Of a stretch of 64,000 nucleotides of DNA, positions 25,047 through 34,026 are shown piece by piece; the stretch's first letter is position 1, and every line of letters starts with the position of its first letter. Location: assembly GCF_000412995.1 (NCBI RefSeq), contig NZ_KE332512.1:937847-1001846 (forward strand), read 5' to 3'. Source of the stretch: Treponema vincentii F0403 (GTDB lineage Bacteria > Spirochaetota > Spirochaetia > Treponematales > Treponemataceae). The notes beneath the pieces were generated by a model. That model was not told the DNA's origin and ran no database searches. It saw nothing but the letters and a program-made list of their open reading frames with translations. Position numbers and translations under genes: made by a program.

Positions 25047-25265
25047 ATTCAACCCCTTTTGATAGCAAACCTGTTCGGAAACTTCCGTTTCGGAACAGGC
25101 TACTTTGAAATGCGATGTTCTAAATCGTGCTATTTGTACGATTTAGAACTCGTCGACCTGTTCGACAACGAAGTTATTGAACAGGTCGAGTGTAAGGATA
25201 TCATAGAGCGATATCGCTTACATTCGGCAGCGTTTAAAAGCTTCCTGCTTTAGAAAACTGCTGTT
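25047..25265 (-). promoter_or_regulatory. Structured 5' leader of the DUF3798 operon
   Basis: The expected transcript begins near 25265 and has a leader of about 219 nt made largely of consecutive hairpins. In order they are GTAAGCGATATC/GATATCCTTAC, TCGACCTGTTC/GAACAGGTCGA (11 bp), GTTCTAAATCGT/ACGATTTAGAAC (12 bp) and CCTGTTCCGAAAC/GTTTCCGAACAGG. The last ends just before the ribosome site. Hairpins 2 and 4 share the arms CCTGTTC/GAACAGG, so they could swap partners. No known riboswitch class is recognised. Confidence 0.6.
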
Positions 25266-25271
25266 TTTTTG

Positions 25272-25300
25272 ATACTAAGTTCTTATATAAAAAATGTCAA
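25272..25300 (-). promoter_or_regulatory. Sigma-70 promoter of the DUF3798 operon
   Basis: Minus strand TTGACA (complement of 25295-25300), 17 bp, then TAGTAT (complement of 25272-25277). The -35 box is perfect and the spacing ideal. Confidence 0.8.
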
Positions 25301-25384
25301 GTGTTTTATGTATAAATATGCAAGAATAAATACGGGAAATAGTATTTTTATGCATAAATCGTTAAGAGAATCGCTAAGAGCGTT

Positions 25385-25957
25385 TTGTGTTTACCTACTA
25401 TCTTACTTCTTTCCAAAATAGAAAATACTCCAGCCGAAGAGTTAGGCCGCATCACCGCGATACTCCGTACGATAAATCCTCATGCGGAAATCCTCGACAC
25501 CCCGTACTTCAACCAGCCCGCTGAATGGTGGCAAAAACTGCTGTGTACTCCGCTGAATACGCAGCGTGCAATAGCGCTCCCCAAAAAAGACCATACACCC
25601 GATTTGGAAAACATCAGTTTTACCGGTGTTGCAGTCGACACTGTCAATGACCTTCTGGAATTGCTGACCGCATTGCTCCGCGGATACTTCGGTACCGTCT
25701 ACCGTGCAAAGGGTTTTACGCAGATAGGCGGACAATGGACAAAATTCGATATTGTCGATAGGCAGTACACCGTTGCCGTCTGCGATCCGATGCCCGAATC
25801 GAAAGCCGTAATCATCGGTCAAAAGCTCGATCGGGAACGGCTCCGCAAGGCGTTTACTGCAGCTGCACCTCTATCGTACCGACGGTACACAGCAGATCGA
25901 TCAGCGGAATACGTACCGAAGCGCGGGAAGTTTTTTCAGTCTTCGTCGGTAACGTAA
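25385..25957 (+). pseudogene. Truncated CobW-family protein (C-terminal part only)
   Basis: The frame reads LLLSKIENTPAEELGRI, resembling the region around the NKxD motif of CobW GTPases. A CobW C-terminal domain follows (RGYFGTVYRAKGFTQIGGQW, VDRQYTVAVCDP, IIGQKLDRERLRKAF). The N-terminal half with Walker A and the metal-chaperone CxCC motif is absent, and only AT-rich sequence precedes it. The normal stop also seems lost, since the frame continues into the convergent lipoprotein gene. It is probably a decayed gene. Confidence 0.65.
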
Positions 25958-26570
25958 CGGTTCCGACCGGAGTGATGCGCGCCGCCTGAATCTTGTACGG
26001 TACATCGACGGTTAGCACAAATTCGGCGCTGCGGAGTTCTCCTGCAAGTTTTTTTCCGTAAGCGGCGCCGATCAGTTCTTCATATTCCGCAGGCGGTATT
26101 TTATCGCCGGTAAACAGCGGCGCCATCAGCATATCAATAAAATCCCTGCTTTCCTGCGGCAGCATCTCCAAAAACGACGCGATATTTTTAGGTGAAAGGC
26201 TGACCGAAGTTTTCCGCTCGTTTCCATCGTAGCTGATAACATCTTTAAGCAGCTCATGATTATGCGGCACGGTACATGCGAGACGCAAACCCATCGAACC
26301 GTTTACGGTGATTTCTTTGACGGTGATACCCGACTGCGACAGCGTCTCCCTAAGCTCTTGGGTATTAAACACGGATTGTCCGTCAACTTGTTCATTCTTC
26401 TGTTTTAGTAACTGCGTAATATTCTTTTCCAATAAGCTGCTTGGAACAAACTCTGCAGTTAAGCTGTAATCCGCAGTATCCCGTATGACAATATGCGCCG
26501 AAGAAGAACACGCAGCCGTAATGCAGACCGCAGCACAGCAGCCCAATATGCGGTATAGTATTTTCATCAT
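25854..26570 (-). CDS. Lipoprotein of unknown function
   Basis: A 238-residue protein with a signal peptide and lipobox (CITAACSSS). I do not recognise a family. The mature part is mixed alpha/beta with no cysteines after the lipobox. ATG 26570 is chosen because GGGAG precedes it by five bases. A second ATG follows directly. Its 3' end overlaps the decayed CobW frame by about 100 bases. The next gene upstream on this strand is a cell-wall hydrolase. Confidence 0.72.
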   Translation of the reverse strand: MMKILYRILGCCAAVCITAACSSSAHIVIRDTADYSLTAEFVPSSLLEKNITQLLKQKNEQVDGQSVFNTQELRETLSQSGITVKEITVNGSMGLRLACTVPHNHELLKDVISYDGNERKTSVSLSPKNIASFLEMLPQESRDFIDMLMAPLFTGDKIPPAEYEELIGAAYGKKLAGELRSAEFVLTVDVPYKIQAARITPVGTVTLPTKTEKTSRASVRIPLIDLLCTVGTIEVQLQ

Positions 26571-26643
26571 AACAACTCCCATTGGTTTATAAATTGAACA
26601 GCCTTTTCTTCGTGCAGGTATGTGTAGGCACGTGCAAGCACGG

Positions 26644-27216
26644 CTAAAAAGCGCTTGGTGCGTTTGTGCGGATATCGGGATGGATAGGGCAGTTCTCGGT
26701 TGTCCGCGAAAAGAACGGCACGGAAGATTCGGCTAGAAAGATATTCTCCGGTTTCATAATGCTGCCGGCAAAACGGTATGTTTTTTTCCAGTACGATTCT
26801 TGGATACTCGACACAATCACGCCGGTACGCGGCCCGTCGGATGCCGAATGAATAAATTTCCCCGCGCCGAGGTAAATACCGACATGGGAAATACCGCCTG
26901 CAGTGTTAAAAAACAGCAAATCGCCGGGCTGAATTTCTTCGTCCGTTATCCTTTTTGAATATTCGGCAATAGCATCGGAGCGGCGCGGCATTTGCAGTTT
27001 CAGCACTTCGGCGCCGTTGCGGCAGACAAGGCCGGAACAATCCATTCCCTTAGCGGAACGCCCGCCGTAACGATAGGGTGTCCCAAGATAATTTAAAGCA
27101 TTATTGACAAAAGCAATGCGTTGTGAATCCTTAGGAGACGGCGCTGCAGAAAGGACAGCCGCGGAGAGTACAAGAAATAAACGGAAAAAAAAGCTTCGTA
27201 TATCTTTCCAAATCAT
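26644..27216 (-). CDS. NlpC/P60 family cell-wall hydrolase
   Basis: A secreted cysteine peptidase that cuts peptidoglycan stem peptides. The 190-residue protein has a signal peptide and a single NlpC/P60 domain. The catalytic cysteine is in GMDCSGLVCR, the histidine in ISHVGIYLG, and the FIHS motif follows. The C-terminal 40 residues beyond the domain are not recognised. Confidence 0.9.
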   Translation of the reverse strand: MIWKDIRSFFFRLFLVLSAAVLSAAPSPKDSQRIAFVNNALNYLGTPYRYGGRSAKGMDCSGLVCRNGAEVLKLQMPRRSDAIAEYSKRITDEEIQPGDLLFFNTAGGISHVGIYLGAGKFIHSASDGPRTGVIVSSIQESYWKKTYRFAGSIMKPENIFLAESSVPFFSRTTENCPIHPDIRTNAPSAF

Positions 27217-27297
27217 GTAAAATAGTTATACTAAAAAAAAGAAAAAATTGCAATTTTGAAAAGATTTTATCGAAAAATTGTAAAGGAGCTTATCGAT

Positions 27298-29040
27298 ATG
27301 TACGAAACGTCAAAACGGCCATGGGCATTCCTTGATGCATGGCGCGGAAAAAAGTTTACCGGCGAATGGCCGACACTGCCGGAAATGTTTGAAATTACGG
27401 TGGAACGTTTTCCGAATAGGAACTGTTTAACCGTCTTTGAAGCCGATCGTATTACGCTCACGTATCGTGAAACGCTTGCGGCGATTAAGAAATTGGCAGG
27501 ATGGCTTATTGCTCACGGTGTAAAGAAAGGGACGCACATCGCCGTTTCCGGTAAAAACTCTTCCGAATGGGCAATTGTCTATTTGAGCGCACTGTATGCC
27601 GGCTGTATTGTTATTCCCATCGATTATGGCCTACACGATTATGAAATTACATCGCTTTTAAAAACGGCAAAACCGCTCTTTTTCTTTGTCGATGAAGAAA
27701 AATACGAATACTTTTTTGAACAAGCAAAGACTCAGTCATTTATAGGCGAAGTTTATTCTTTAAGCGGCAAATATACCGATCGCTACATATATAATTTGGA
27801 AGCAGAACCGCTTGCGACCTATTTCCCGCTGAGGGAAACGGACACGGCAGCCATACTCTTCACCTCCGGTACGATGGGTAATCCTAAAGGAGTTATGCTT
27901 TCTCATCGGAATATCGTGTCCGATTGTTACATTGCACAATCCAACCTTACAATCTTTGAAACGGATGTTTTTTATGCACTGCTGCCGCTCCATCACTCCT
28001 ATACGATGGTTGCCGTGTTTATTGAAGCTATTTCCGTCGGTGCGGAAATCGTATTCGGAAAATCCATTGCGGTATCCCGTATGCTGCGAGAACTTAAAGA
28101 AGGGAAAATTACAATGCTCCTCGGCGTACCGCTCCTCTTTAATAAGCTGCTTGCAGGTATTTTAAAAGGAATCCGCAGTAAGGGACTTTTAGTGTACGGT
28201 ATTATCCGGTTGCTTATGGGCATATCGTATCTTGTTAAAAAGACAACGGGGAAAAATATCGGTAAAACACTCTTTAAGAGCGTATTGGCGAAAGCAAATC
28301 TTACGACGCTCCGCATTGCCATTTCCGGCGGCGGACCGCTTTCAAAAGAAGTTTTTAGAGCATATAACGAATTCGGTATCGATTTTGTGCAGGGATACGG
28401 TCTGACCGAAACATCGCCGATTATCGCGCTTAACCCGAAAGAACATTTTAAAATCGAAAGTGTAGGGCGTTACTTCCATCCGTATATGGAGATGAAAATC
28501 CTCGATCCCGATGAAAACGGCCGCGGTGAAATCTGTGCAAAAGGGCCGATGATTATGCAAGGGTATTATAATATGCCGGAAGAAACGGCCGAGGTGTTAT
28601 CCGAGGACGGATGGTTCCGTACCGGCGATATCGGATGGCTTGATGATGAAAAATATCTGTACCTCTGCGGCCGTGCGAAGAACCTCATCGTTACCTCAGG
28701 CGGTAAGAACGTCTATCCTGAAGAAATTGAAAATGCCTTCCAGATGTATTACAACGATATCGAGCAAATAACCGCCCGGGGTTACCATCCTGAGAATGAC
28801 TTAACTAGCGAAGAGATTGAAGCGCTCATATACCCCGCCGATGAACTGTATAAAACACTGAACCTCAAACGCGGTACTCCCACAGGAGACAGCGCTGCAT
28901 ACAAAAAAATCGAAGCGATTGTTGAAACCGTGAATAAGGAATTGTTACCTTATCAGCGGATAACCAAAACGACGCTTTTGGATAAACCGCTCGAAATGAC
29001 CACAACCAAAAAAGTTAAGCGGTATAACAAGGCCGAGTAA
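27298..29040 (+). CDS. Long-chain acyl-CoA synthetase (AMP-forming)
   Basis: Adenylate-forming enzyme that activates fatty acids to acyl-CoA, needed because host-associated treponemes use host fatty acids. The 580-residue protein has the P-loop motif LFTSGTMGNPKGVMLSH, the A5 block GYGLTETSPI, and the A8/A10 region CGRAKNLIVTSGGKNVYPEEIE. The lysine-containing end TTTKKVKRY is also present. ATG 27298 is favoured over 27256 because AAAGGAG lies about nine bases upstream. Confidence 0.92.
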   Translation: MYETSKRPWAFLDAWRGKKFTGEWPTLPEMFEITVERFPNRNCLTVFEADRITLTYRETLAAIKKLAGWLIAHGVKKGTHIAVSGKNSSEWAIVYLSALYAGCIVIPIDYGLHDYEITSLLKTAKPLFFFVDEEKYEYFFEQAKTQSFIGEVYSLSGKYTDRYIYNLEAEPLATYFPLRETDTAAILFTSGTMGNPKGVMLSHRNIVSDCYIAQSNLTIFETDVFYALLPLHHSYTMVAVFIEAISVGAEIVFGKSIAVSRMLRELKEGKITMLLGVPLLFNKLLAGILKGIRSKGLLVYGIIRLLMGISYLVKKTTGKNIGKTLFKSVLAKANLTTLRIAISGGGPLSKEVFRAYNEFGIDFVQGYGLTETSPIIALNPKEHFKIESVGRYFHPYMEMKILDPDENGRGEICAKGPMIMQGYYNMPEETAEVLSEDGWFRTGDIGWLDDEKYLYLCGRAKNLIVTSGGKNVYPEEIENAFQMYYNDIEQITARGYHPENDLTSEEIEALIYPADELYKTLNLKRGTPTGDSAAYKKIEAIVETVNKELLPYQRITKTTLLDKPLEMTTTKKVKRYNKAE

Positions 29041-29064
29041 TCTTAACAAAAGCGAAAACCCAGC

Positions 29065-29095
29065 ACGGCGTCTATTCTTACCGGATGGACGCCGT
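29065..29095. terminator. Weak hairpin between convergent genes
   Basis: ACGGCGTC (29065-29072) pairs with GACGCCGT (29088-29095). No T run follows, so it is at best a modest terminator for the acyl-CoA synthetase and the convergent MCP. Confidence 0.4.
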
Positions 29096-29125
29096 AACTC
29101 TAGAACTTCGATATATCGATAAGGT

Positions 29126-31240
29126 TTAGTTTACTTTAAATTTTCCAACTTCCATAGCCAGATTCTTAATACTTTGTGTATTCTTTTGCGTAATCGCGTT
29201 GACTTCCTGCACCGCGTTGTTAATCTGTACTGCGCCTGAAGCCATTTCATTCATACCGTCGGTTATAATACGCGTTAGGTTATCCAATTTGCGCATTTCC
29301 TCCGCGACACCTTCCCCGCCTTTCAACATCTCTTCCGATCCGAACTGAACTTCCGTTGTTACCGCATTGATGTTTTTAATAGCAGTTAATACTTCGTTGC
29401 TGCCATTCGCTTGTTCGCGCATCGCCTCCGTAAGACGGTCACTCATCTCTTTTACTTGGGCGGCAAGGGTAAAAATGGCATTGAATTTTCCTTCTACCGT
29501 CTTAGACGATGCTGAAAGCGTCTCAATTTCGCTGCTCAGCATCTTAAGCGTCGTCGTAATAGTCTTCCCTTGTGTGGCAGAATCTTCTGCCAACTTGCGA
29601 ATTTCATCGGCAACGACGGCAAATCCCTTTCCAGCCTCTCCTGCATGTGCTGCTTCGATGGCAGCATTCATTGCAAGTAAGTTTGTTTGCGATGCGATAT
29701 GCTGAATAACGCTCGACGCTTCCATAAGTGAGCCGGATTCTTCCGCTATTTTTTGCGTTACCGTGTTGGACGTCACCAGCGCTGCTTTTCCATCTCCTGT
29801 TGCAGAGACAAGCTCTTTCACGATTGTATCGGACTTGTTGAGCGTTTGACTGATTGAAGTAATATTTGCGACCATTTGCTCAATCGATGACGAGGACTGC
29901 GCAACGCTTGCAGACTGCGCTTCAATACTACTGCTCAACTGCTTAATAGTGCGGATAATTTCTTCTACCGTAGCGGCAGTTTCGGTAACGCTCGCTGCTT
30001 GGGTCAAAACCTGTTGCTTAACACCGTCTATATTTGTACTGATCTGATTGATTGAGCTTGCCGTTTCGGACATATTCGACGCAAGCTCACTCCCGATCTC
30101 TTCCATAATGTTACTATTAGCACCGATAGATTTTATTGTAACACTGATTTTTTCTATCGTTTCGTTAAAATACTCCGATAAATCCGTAACCTCGTCATTA
30201 CCGCTTATGACCATACGAACCGTTAAATCACCTTCTCCTTGCGCGATATCCCGAAGTGCTTCCACCAGCTTTTGTATCGGCTTTACGATACGGCGTGCAA
30301 CAAAGTAAACGACAACCAATGCGGAAACAAAAATAATGAACCAGATAAGGTTCATCAGTAAACTCATTTCGTTTACTGAACTCATAAGCTCGTTGTATGG
30401 CGCAGTCATAATAATTGTCCAGCCTGACAGCTTACTCTTAGCATAAGAAGATATTACAGAAACGCCATCGTTATCATAATACCCAATACCCGCTTTTTGC
30501 GCTTGTAACGCTTGTTTCTCAAAGGACGCAAGCGGAGCTTGGGTCGGATCTGTTTTTGCTTCCTCGATGGAATTGTATTGATCTTCGACAAAACCGATAT
30601 CTTTATCTGCAATCGTATTCCCCGTTAAACCGAGTATATAGCAATACCCCCTTTTTCCCAAAACAATATCTTTAATTGCTTCGGACAAAAGATTCGCTTC
30701 TACGGCTGCGCTTAATACGCCGACAATTTGATTGTTATCGCTAATAATAGGAACTGCATAGACAATCTTCATCGTATTTGAAATACGGGATATACGAGGC
30801 TCCGCTACAAAACTTTTTCCTGATGAAGCGGCTAAAAACCAATCTCTGTCGCCGACATATAGAGGCTCGCCGTCCTCAGTTCCATAGCGGTACCCCTCCA
30901 TAGTGCTGACACCGAAATAATCTACCCGTGCATTATGACCGGCTTCATGCACAAGAATCTGGGCTTTTTGCCGATATGAAAGGGAAGAATCTCTAAGATC
31001 CGGCATACGGGCAACCCCTTCGACAAATTGAAGCGTTGCTTGTATTCTGGCATCGATAATTTCTGCGACATCGGCAGCTTTATCTATTAAATGAGTCTCA
31101 ATTTTCTCCGTTACGGCCTTACGTGCAATGAGGACTGCGAGAACAACCTCAACACTGGAGCCTCCTAAAATCAGCAGTCCAAAAATCAGCATCAGTTTTT
31201 TTCGTAATGAAAAGCGCTTTTTCTTTAGTTTATCTCCCAT
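29126..31240 (-). CDS. Methyl-accepting chemotaxis protein with dCache sensor
   Basis: A transmembrane chemoreceptor feeding the Che phosphorelay. The 704-residue protein has a first helix (about 16-38), a periplasmic double Cache sensor ([19 protein letters not shown], then [20 protein letters not shown]), a second helix near 300-320, HAMP, and a long signalling domain with the hairpin tip ([25 protein letters not shown] in short form around residues 525-550). GGAGA precedes the start. The sensor class often binds amino acids or small carboxylates. The ligand is unknown. Confidence 0.95.
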   Translation of the reverse strand: MGDKLKKKRFSLRKKLMLIFGLLILGGSSVEVVLAVLIARKAVTEKIETHLIDKAADVAEIIDARIQATLQFVEGVARMPDLRDSSLSYRQKAQILVHEAGHNARVDYFGVSTMEGYRYGTEDGEPLYVGDRDWFLAASSGKSFVAEPRISRISNTMKIVYAVPIISDNNQIVGVLSAAVEANLLSEAIKDIVLGKRGYCYILGLTGNTIADKDIGFVEDQYNSIEEAKTDPTQAPLASFEKQALQAQKAGIGYYDNDGVSVISSYAKSKLSGWTIIMTAPYNELMSSVNEMSLLMNLIWFIIFVSALVVVYFVARRIVKPIQKLVEALRDIAQGEGDLTVRMVISGNDEVTDLSEYFNETIEKISVTIKSIGANSNIMEEIGSELASNMSETASSINQISTNIDGVKQQVLTQAASVTETAATVEEIIRTIKQLSSSIEAQSASVAQSSSSIEQMVANITSISQTLNKSDTIVKELVSATGDGKAALVTSNTVTQKIAEESGSLMEASSVIQHIASQTNLLAMNAAIEAAHAGEAGKGFAVVADEIRKLAEDSATQGKTITTTLKMLSSEIETLSASSKTVEGKFNAIFTLAAQVKEMSDRLTEAMREQANGSNEVLTAIKNINAVTTEVQFGSEEMLKGGEGVAEEMRKLDNLTRIITDGMNEMASGAVQINNAVQEVNAITQKNTQSIKNLAMEVGKFKVN

Positions 31241-31551
31241 ACGTCCGTCTCCTATCGCATTGGACTCGGCTGCTCATGCGCCGACATCTATAACGGCTCC
31301 TATACAGGGCCGCACTGCCGGTTTCTATCGGATTTAACTGACTTAAATCCCGAACGGCATAGTTCGACAATTCTGAAATAGCAAAGCAGGGATATTGTTT
31401 CCCTTACCTTAGAGAAGAACTTATTTCTATGACTGATTTTATATCTAGGCAATATAAATTATATAAATTTTGATTGACTTAGTCTATCCCTCTATAAGTG
31501 GTACACGTGAAAAACCGTACAGCACAGTACAATGCGATTACTGAAGAGTCC
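31241..31551. other. Intergenic region upstream of the MCP gene
   Basis: About 310 bases hold no supported gene. An AT-rich stretch near 31440-31480 contains TATAAT-like sequence on the minus strand that could promote the MCP gene. I did not find a convincing sigma-28 match. Confidence 0.4.
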
Positions 31552-32607
31552 CTACAATCGCTCACCCGCGCGTAGTTGAACCCGCAGTGCTTGGATTTTT
31601 GCGTCCATTGATTCGAGTTCATTCAAAATTGCCTTTTCATGCTCGGAAGTTTCGATAACCGCATGAATGCCGCCGTTTTTAATTACAATACGTTTATCGG
31701 CATACAGTGCAAGTGCGGGATCATGCGTTGCCATCAGCACGATTTTTTCATTTGATATTAAAAGTTGTAAGGCCTTCTTCCGGTCGATACCTGCATTTTC
31801 AATCTCGTCGATAAGAACGATCGGGGATGAACTTAAAATAGCAGTGTCGGCAATCATCAATGCCCGGGACTGTCCGCCGCTCAGCGCAGTAATCGGCGTA
31901 TCCAGCCGAAACTGCTCTCCTGCCAGTTTATTTGCCGCCTCGATAATCCGTTGAACGGCTGTTTCTTTGTTTTCGACAAGCCTGCTTTCCGCGTGCAGTT
32001 CGATAAATTCCCGTACGGAAAGATCCATCACAAAGTTCATATTCTGCGAAAGCTGCGCAACCAGTTTATTGTTAATAGAAAACCTGATTGCTTTATCGGG
32101 CACTTCGCCGTTGATTAGGATTGTTCTGCCGGTCGGCGTATCCTTTTGCGCCGTCCATTCGATGTCGGCAAGCAGCCGCGATTTTCCGGAACCGGTCGGC
32201 CCGACAATCGAAATAATCTGCGACGGATACAATATCAAATCTTGAAAATTCTCCGGTTCGCCTGACTTATCCGTGCCGGGCAGTATCGTAAGGCTCTGTA
32301 TGCCTTGGGCATCATCTCCGTTTAAAAAACGCTTCATTTGAATAATGTATTCAAAGAATGAGTGCGATAAGGCCTCCCTATCGATGGCATATTCTTCGCA
32401 TTGCTCTCCGGAAAGACTTTGCAAGAATGCGTCAAAAGTGAGCTGCGTATTATCCGAAATATGCAGCTCCGTCAATCTGTTTTCCGCAAAAAAATCTTCA
32501 ATAAACGGATACTCCGCAAGGAGCGTTTCGATTGTTTCTTTTGAAAGGTTTGCCGCCTCGCCCGCAGCGTGATGTGTTACAAGGCCGGTATCGGTATATG
32601 CAGTCAT
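31552..32607 (-). CDS. Soluble ABC ATPase with a DUF1858-like N-terminal domain, no permease partner
   Basis: The 351-residue protein has one ABC domain: Walker A GPTGSGKSR (about 136-144), signature LSGGQSRALMIAD, Walker B IVLIDEIENAG and H-loop MATHDPALAL. In front is a roughly 130-residue region. Its start (TIETLLAEYPFIEDFFAENR) resembles the DUF1858/ScdA-type helical domain of redox and metal-centre proteins, a low-confidence match. There are no membrane helices and no permease gene nearby. A cysteine-rich GTPase gene lies just upstream in the same operon. Together they look like a nucleotide-driven maturation machine rather than a transporter. Confidence 0.75.
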   Translation of the reverse strand: MTAYTDTGLVTHHAAGEAANLSKETIETLLAEYPFIEDFFAENRLTELHISDNTQLTFDAFLQSLSGEQCEEYAIDREALSHSFFEYIIQMKRFLNGDDAQGIQSLTILPGTDKSGEPENFQDLILYPSQIISIVGPTGSGKSRLLADIEWTAQKDTPTGRTILINGEVPDKAIRFSINNKLVAQLSQNMNFVMDLSVREFIELHAESRLVENKETAVQRIIEAANKLAGEQFRLDTPITALSGGQSRALMIADTAILSSSPIVLIDEIENAGIDRKKALQLLISNEKIVLMATHDPALALYADKRIVIKNGGIHAVIETSEHEKAILNELESMDAKIQALRVQLRAGERL

Positions 32608-32636
32608 ATCATAGTCCCCGTATTTTTTAAGATGCC

Positions 32637-33353
32637 CTATTCTTTTTTTCCGATTGTCTGCGATTCGGCAATCTTCATTTTACGGATGTTGCCCATCTGG
32701 AAGTTTTCCCCCACCCGCGTTTCGCCCAAACAGTAGGAGCACAGCGCAGCGGGCATCGGAAAGCGGAGTTCCATTCCCTGTACCGTCGAAATATCCTTAT
32801 CCCGGCTAAAAAGCAGCGTGCTTAATTCAAAAGCGCCTTGCCCCGTCAGACCGTTCACCTGCATGATAACTGCCCGCGGATTAACGGTGTTGACACGGGC
32901 GCAAAACACTTCGCGCTCAGCCTGCGACACAATATCGCCTTTTGTAATGACGACAATATCCGCAGCCTTTAAAAGCGGACCGATTTTTTTCGGCGTATTG
33001 ATGCCCGACAGATTATCGATAACACAGATGCCGAGAATATTTTTAATATACGGCGAGCAGCGGTTGCACAATCCGGCGGATTCCGTTATCAGGAGATCGA
33101 AATTTTCCTTTACGCCCCATTGCACAACTTCTTCGATATTGGAAACAAAGAAATGATCGGGGCAAAGAGAGCCGGAAATGCCTTTTTGAACGGGAATGCC
33201 GGCTTTTTCATACAGCACATCGTCGTCGGTGTACAGACAGTCGAATTTCACCACGCCGGCACGGAGTCCTTGCGCCCGCAGCGCATCGATTGTCTTTAAA
33301 ATAACGCTTGTTTTGCCCGAAGAAGGCGGACCGGAAACAATCAAAAGATTCAT
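32637..33353 (-). CDS. HypB/CobW-like GTPase with cysteine motifs
   Basis: A 238-residue P-loop protein of the SIMIBI (HypB/UreG/CobW) type with Walker A GPPSSGKTS (8-16), a Walker B-like LLITESAG and TKGD (137-140) as the guanine motif. It carries Cys39, Cys64, the pair GLCNRCS (96, 99) and a C-terminal pair CSYCLGETRVG (205, 208), suggesting metal or iron-sulfur binding. HypB and CobW relatives insert metals into enzymes using GTP. It is co-directional with the ABC ATPase, 29 bases apart. The client enzyme is not in the window. Confidence 0.8.
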   Translation of the reverse strand: MNLLIVSGPPSSGKTSVILKTIDALRAQGLRAGVVKFDCLYTDDDVLYEKAGIPVQKGISGSLCPDHFFVSNIEEVVQWGVKENFDLLITESAGLCNRCSPYIKNILGICVIDNLSGINTPKKIGPLLKAADIVVITKGDIVSQAEREVFCARVNTVNPRAVIMQVNGLTGQGAFELSTLLFSRDKDISTVQGMELRFPMPAALCSYCLGETRVGENFQMGNIRKMKIAESQTIGKKE

Positions 33354-33438
33354 AGTACGATAATCATATCATATCTATTTGCAGAATACGGTACCATTCG
33401 TTACGAAACTGCAGGGTAAACGCATCAAGTATCTTTTG

Positions 33439-34026
33439 TTACGAAACGGTGCGTAATAGTTGAGCGGCAATGCGCCCTGCCTTTCCTCGATGGGACAGTT
33501 CGTTTTTTTCTTGTGCCGTCAATTCCGCAACCGTTTTGCCGATTTCGGGAAGATACACGATGGGGTCATAGCCGAAGCCGTGCTCGCCGTGTGCCGATAT
33601 TGCGATAACGCCCTCGCACGTTTCCTGCACCGTAAAAAAACGGTGAGCATCCAGCATCACTACAATGCAGCAGACAAACCGGCAGCTGCGGTTTTTTACA
33701 CCTTCCATTCGGTGCAGGACAAGCTTATTCCGCTCCTGCGCTTCCAGCTGCACACCGTCTTTCATACCGTACCGGGCTGAATAAATACCGGGCTCACCGC
33801 CTAGCGCGTCGATACACAGCCCCGAATCGTCGGCAATTACGGGACTTTTAACGCTTTCATATAATACACGAGCTTTTAACAAAGCATTTTCCAAAAAAGT
33901 TTTTCCCGTTTCTTCAGGATCAAATACAATACCGGCATCGGAGGGAATGCTGATGCGGTGGTCTTTTAAAATAGCGGCAAACTCCTCCTGCTTATGCCGG
34001 TTACCGCTTGCTAAGTATATGTGCAT
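33439..34026 (-). CDS. rdgB: RdgB/HAM1 non-canonical purine NTP pyrophosphatase
   Basis: Hydrolyses dITP/XTP to monophosphates and keeps deaminated purines out of DNA. The 195-residue protein has the family start (MHIYLASGNRHKQEEF), the active-site block ADDSGLCIDALGGEPGIYSARY and the C-terminal GEHGFGYDPIVYLPE. ATG 34026 is chosen by homology. It overlaps the end of the sigma-like gene by 16 bases, which implies coupled translation. Confidence 0.94.
   Translation of the reverse strand: MHIYLASGNRHKQEEFAAILKDHRISIPSDAGIVFDPEETGKTFLENALLKARVLYESVKSPVIADDSGLCIDALGGEPGIYSARYGMKDGVQLEAQERNKLVLHRMEGVKNRSCRFVCCIVVMLDAHRFFTVQETCEGVIAISAHGEHGFGYDPIVYLPEIGKTVAELTAQEKNELSHRGKAGRIAAQLLRTVS

Noticed and set aside
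25029-25253. 74-residue plus-strand frame
   Set aside because: It is made almost entirely of the hairpin arms in the leader of the DUF3798 operon and has no ribosome site.
29525-29550. Sigma-28 promoter search for the chemotaxis gene
   Set aside because: No sequence with correct boxes and spacing was found upstream of 31240. Only loose CCGATA-like matches were seen.
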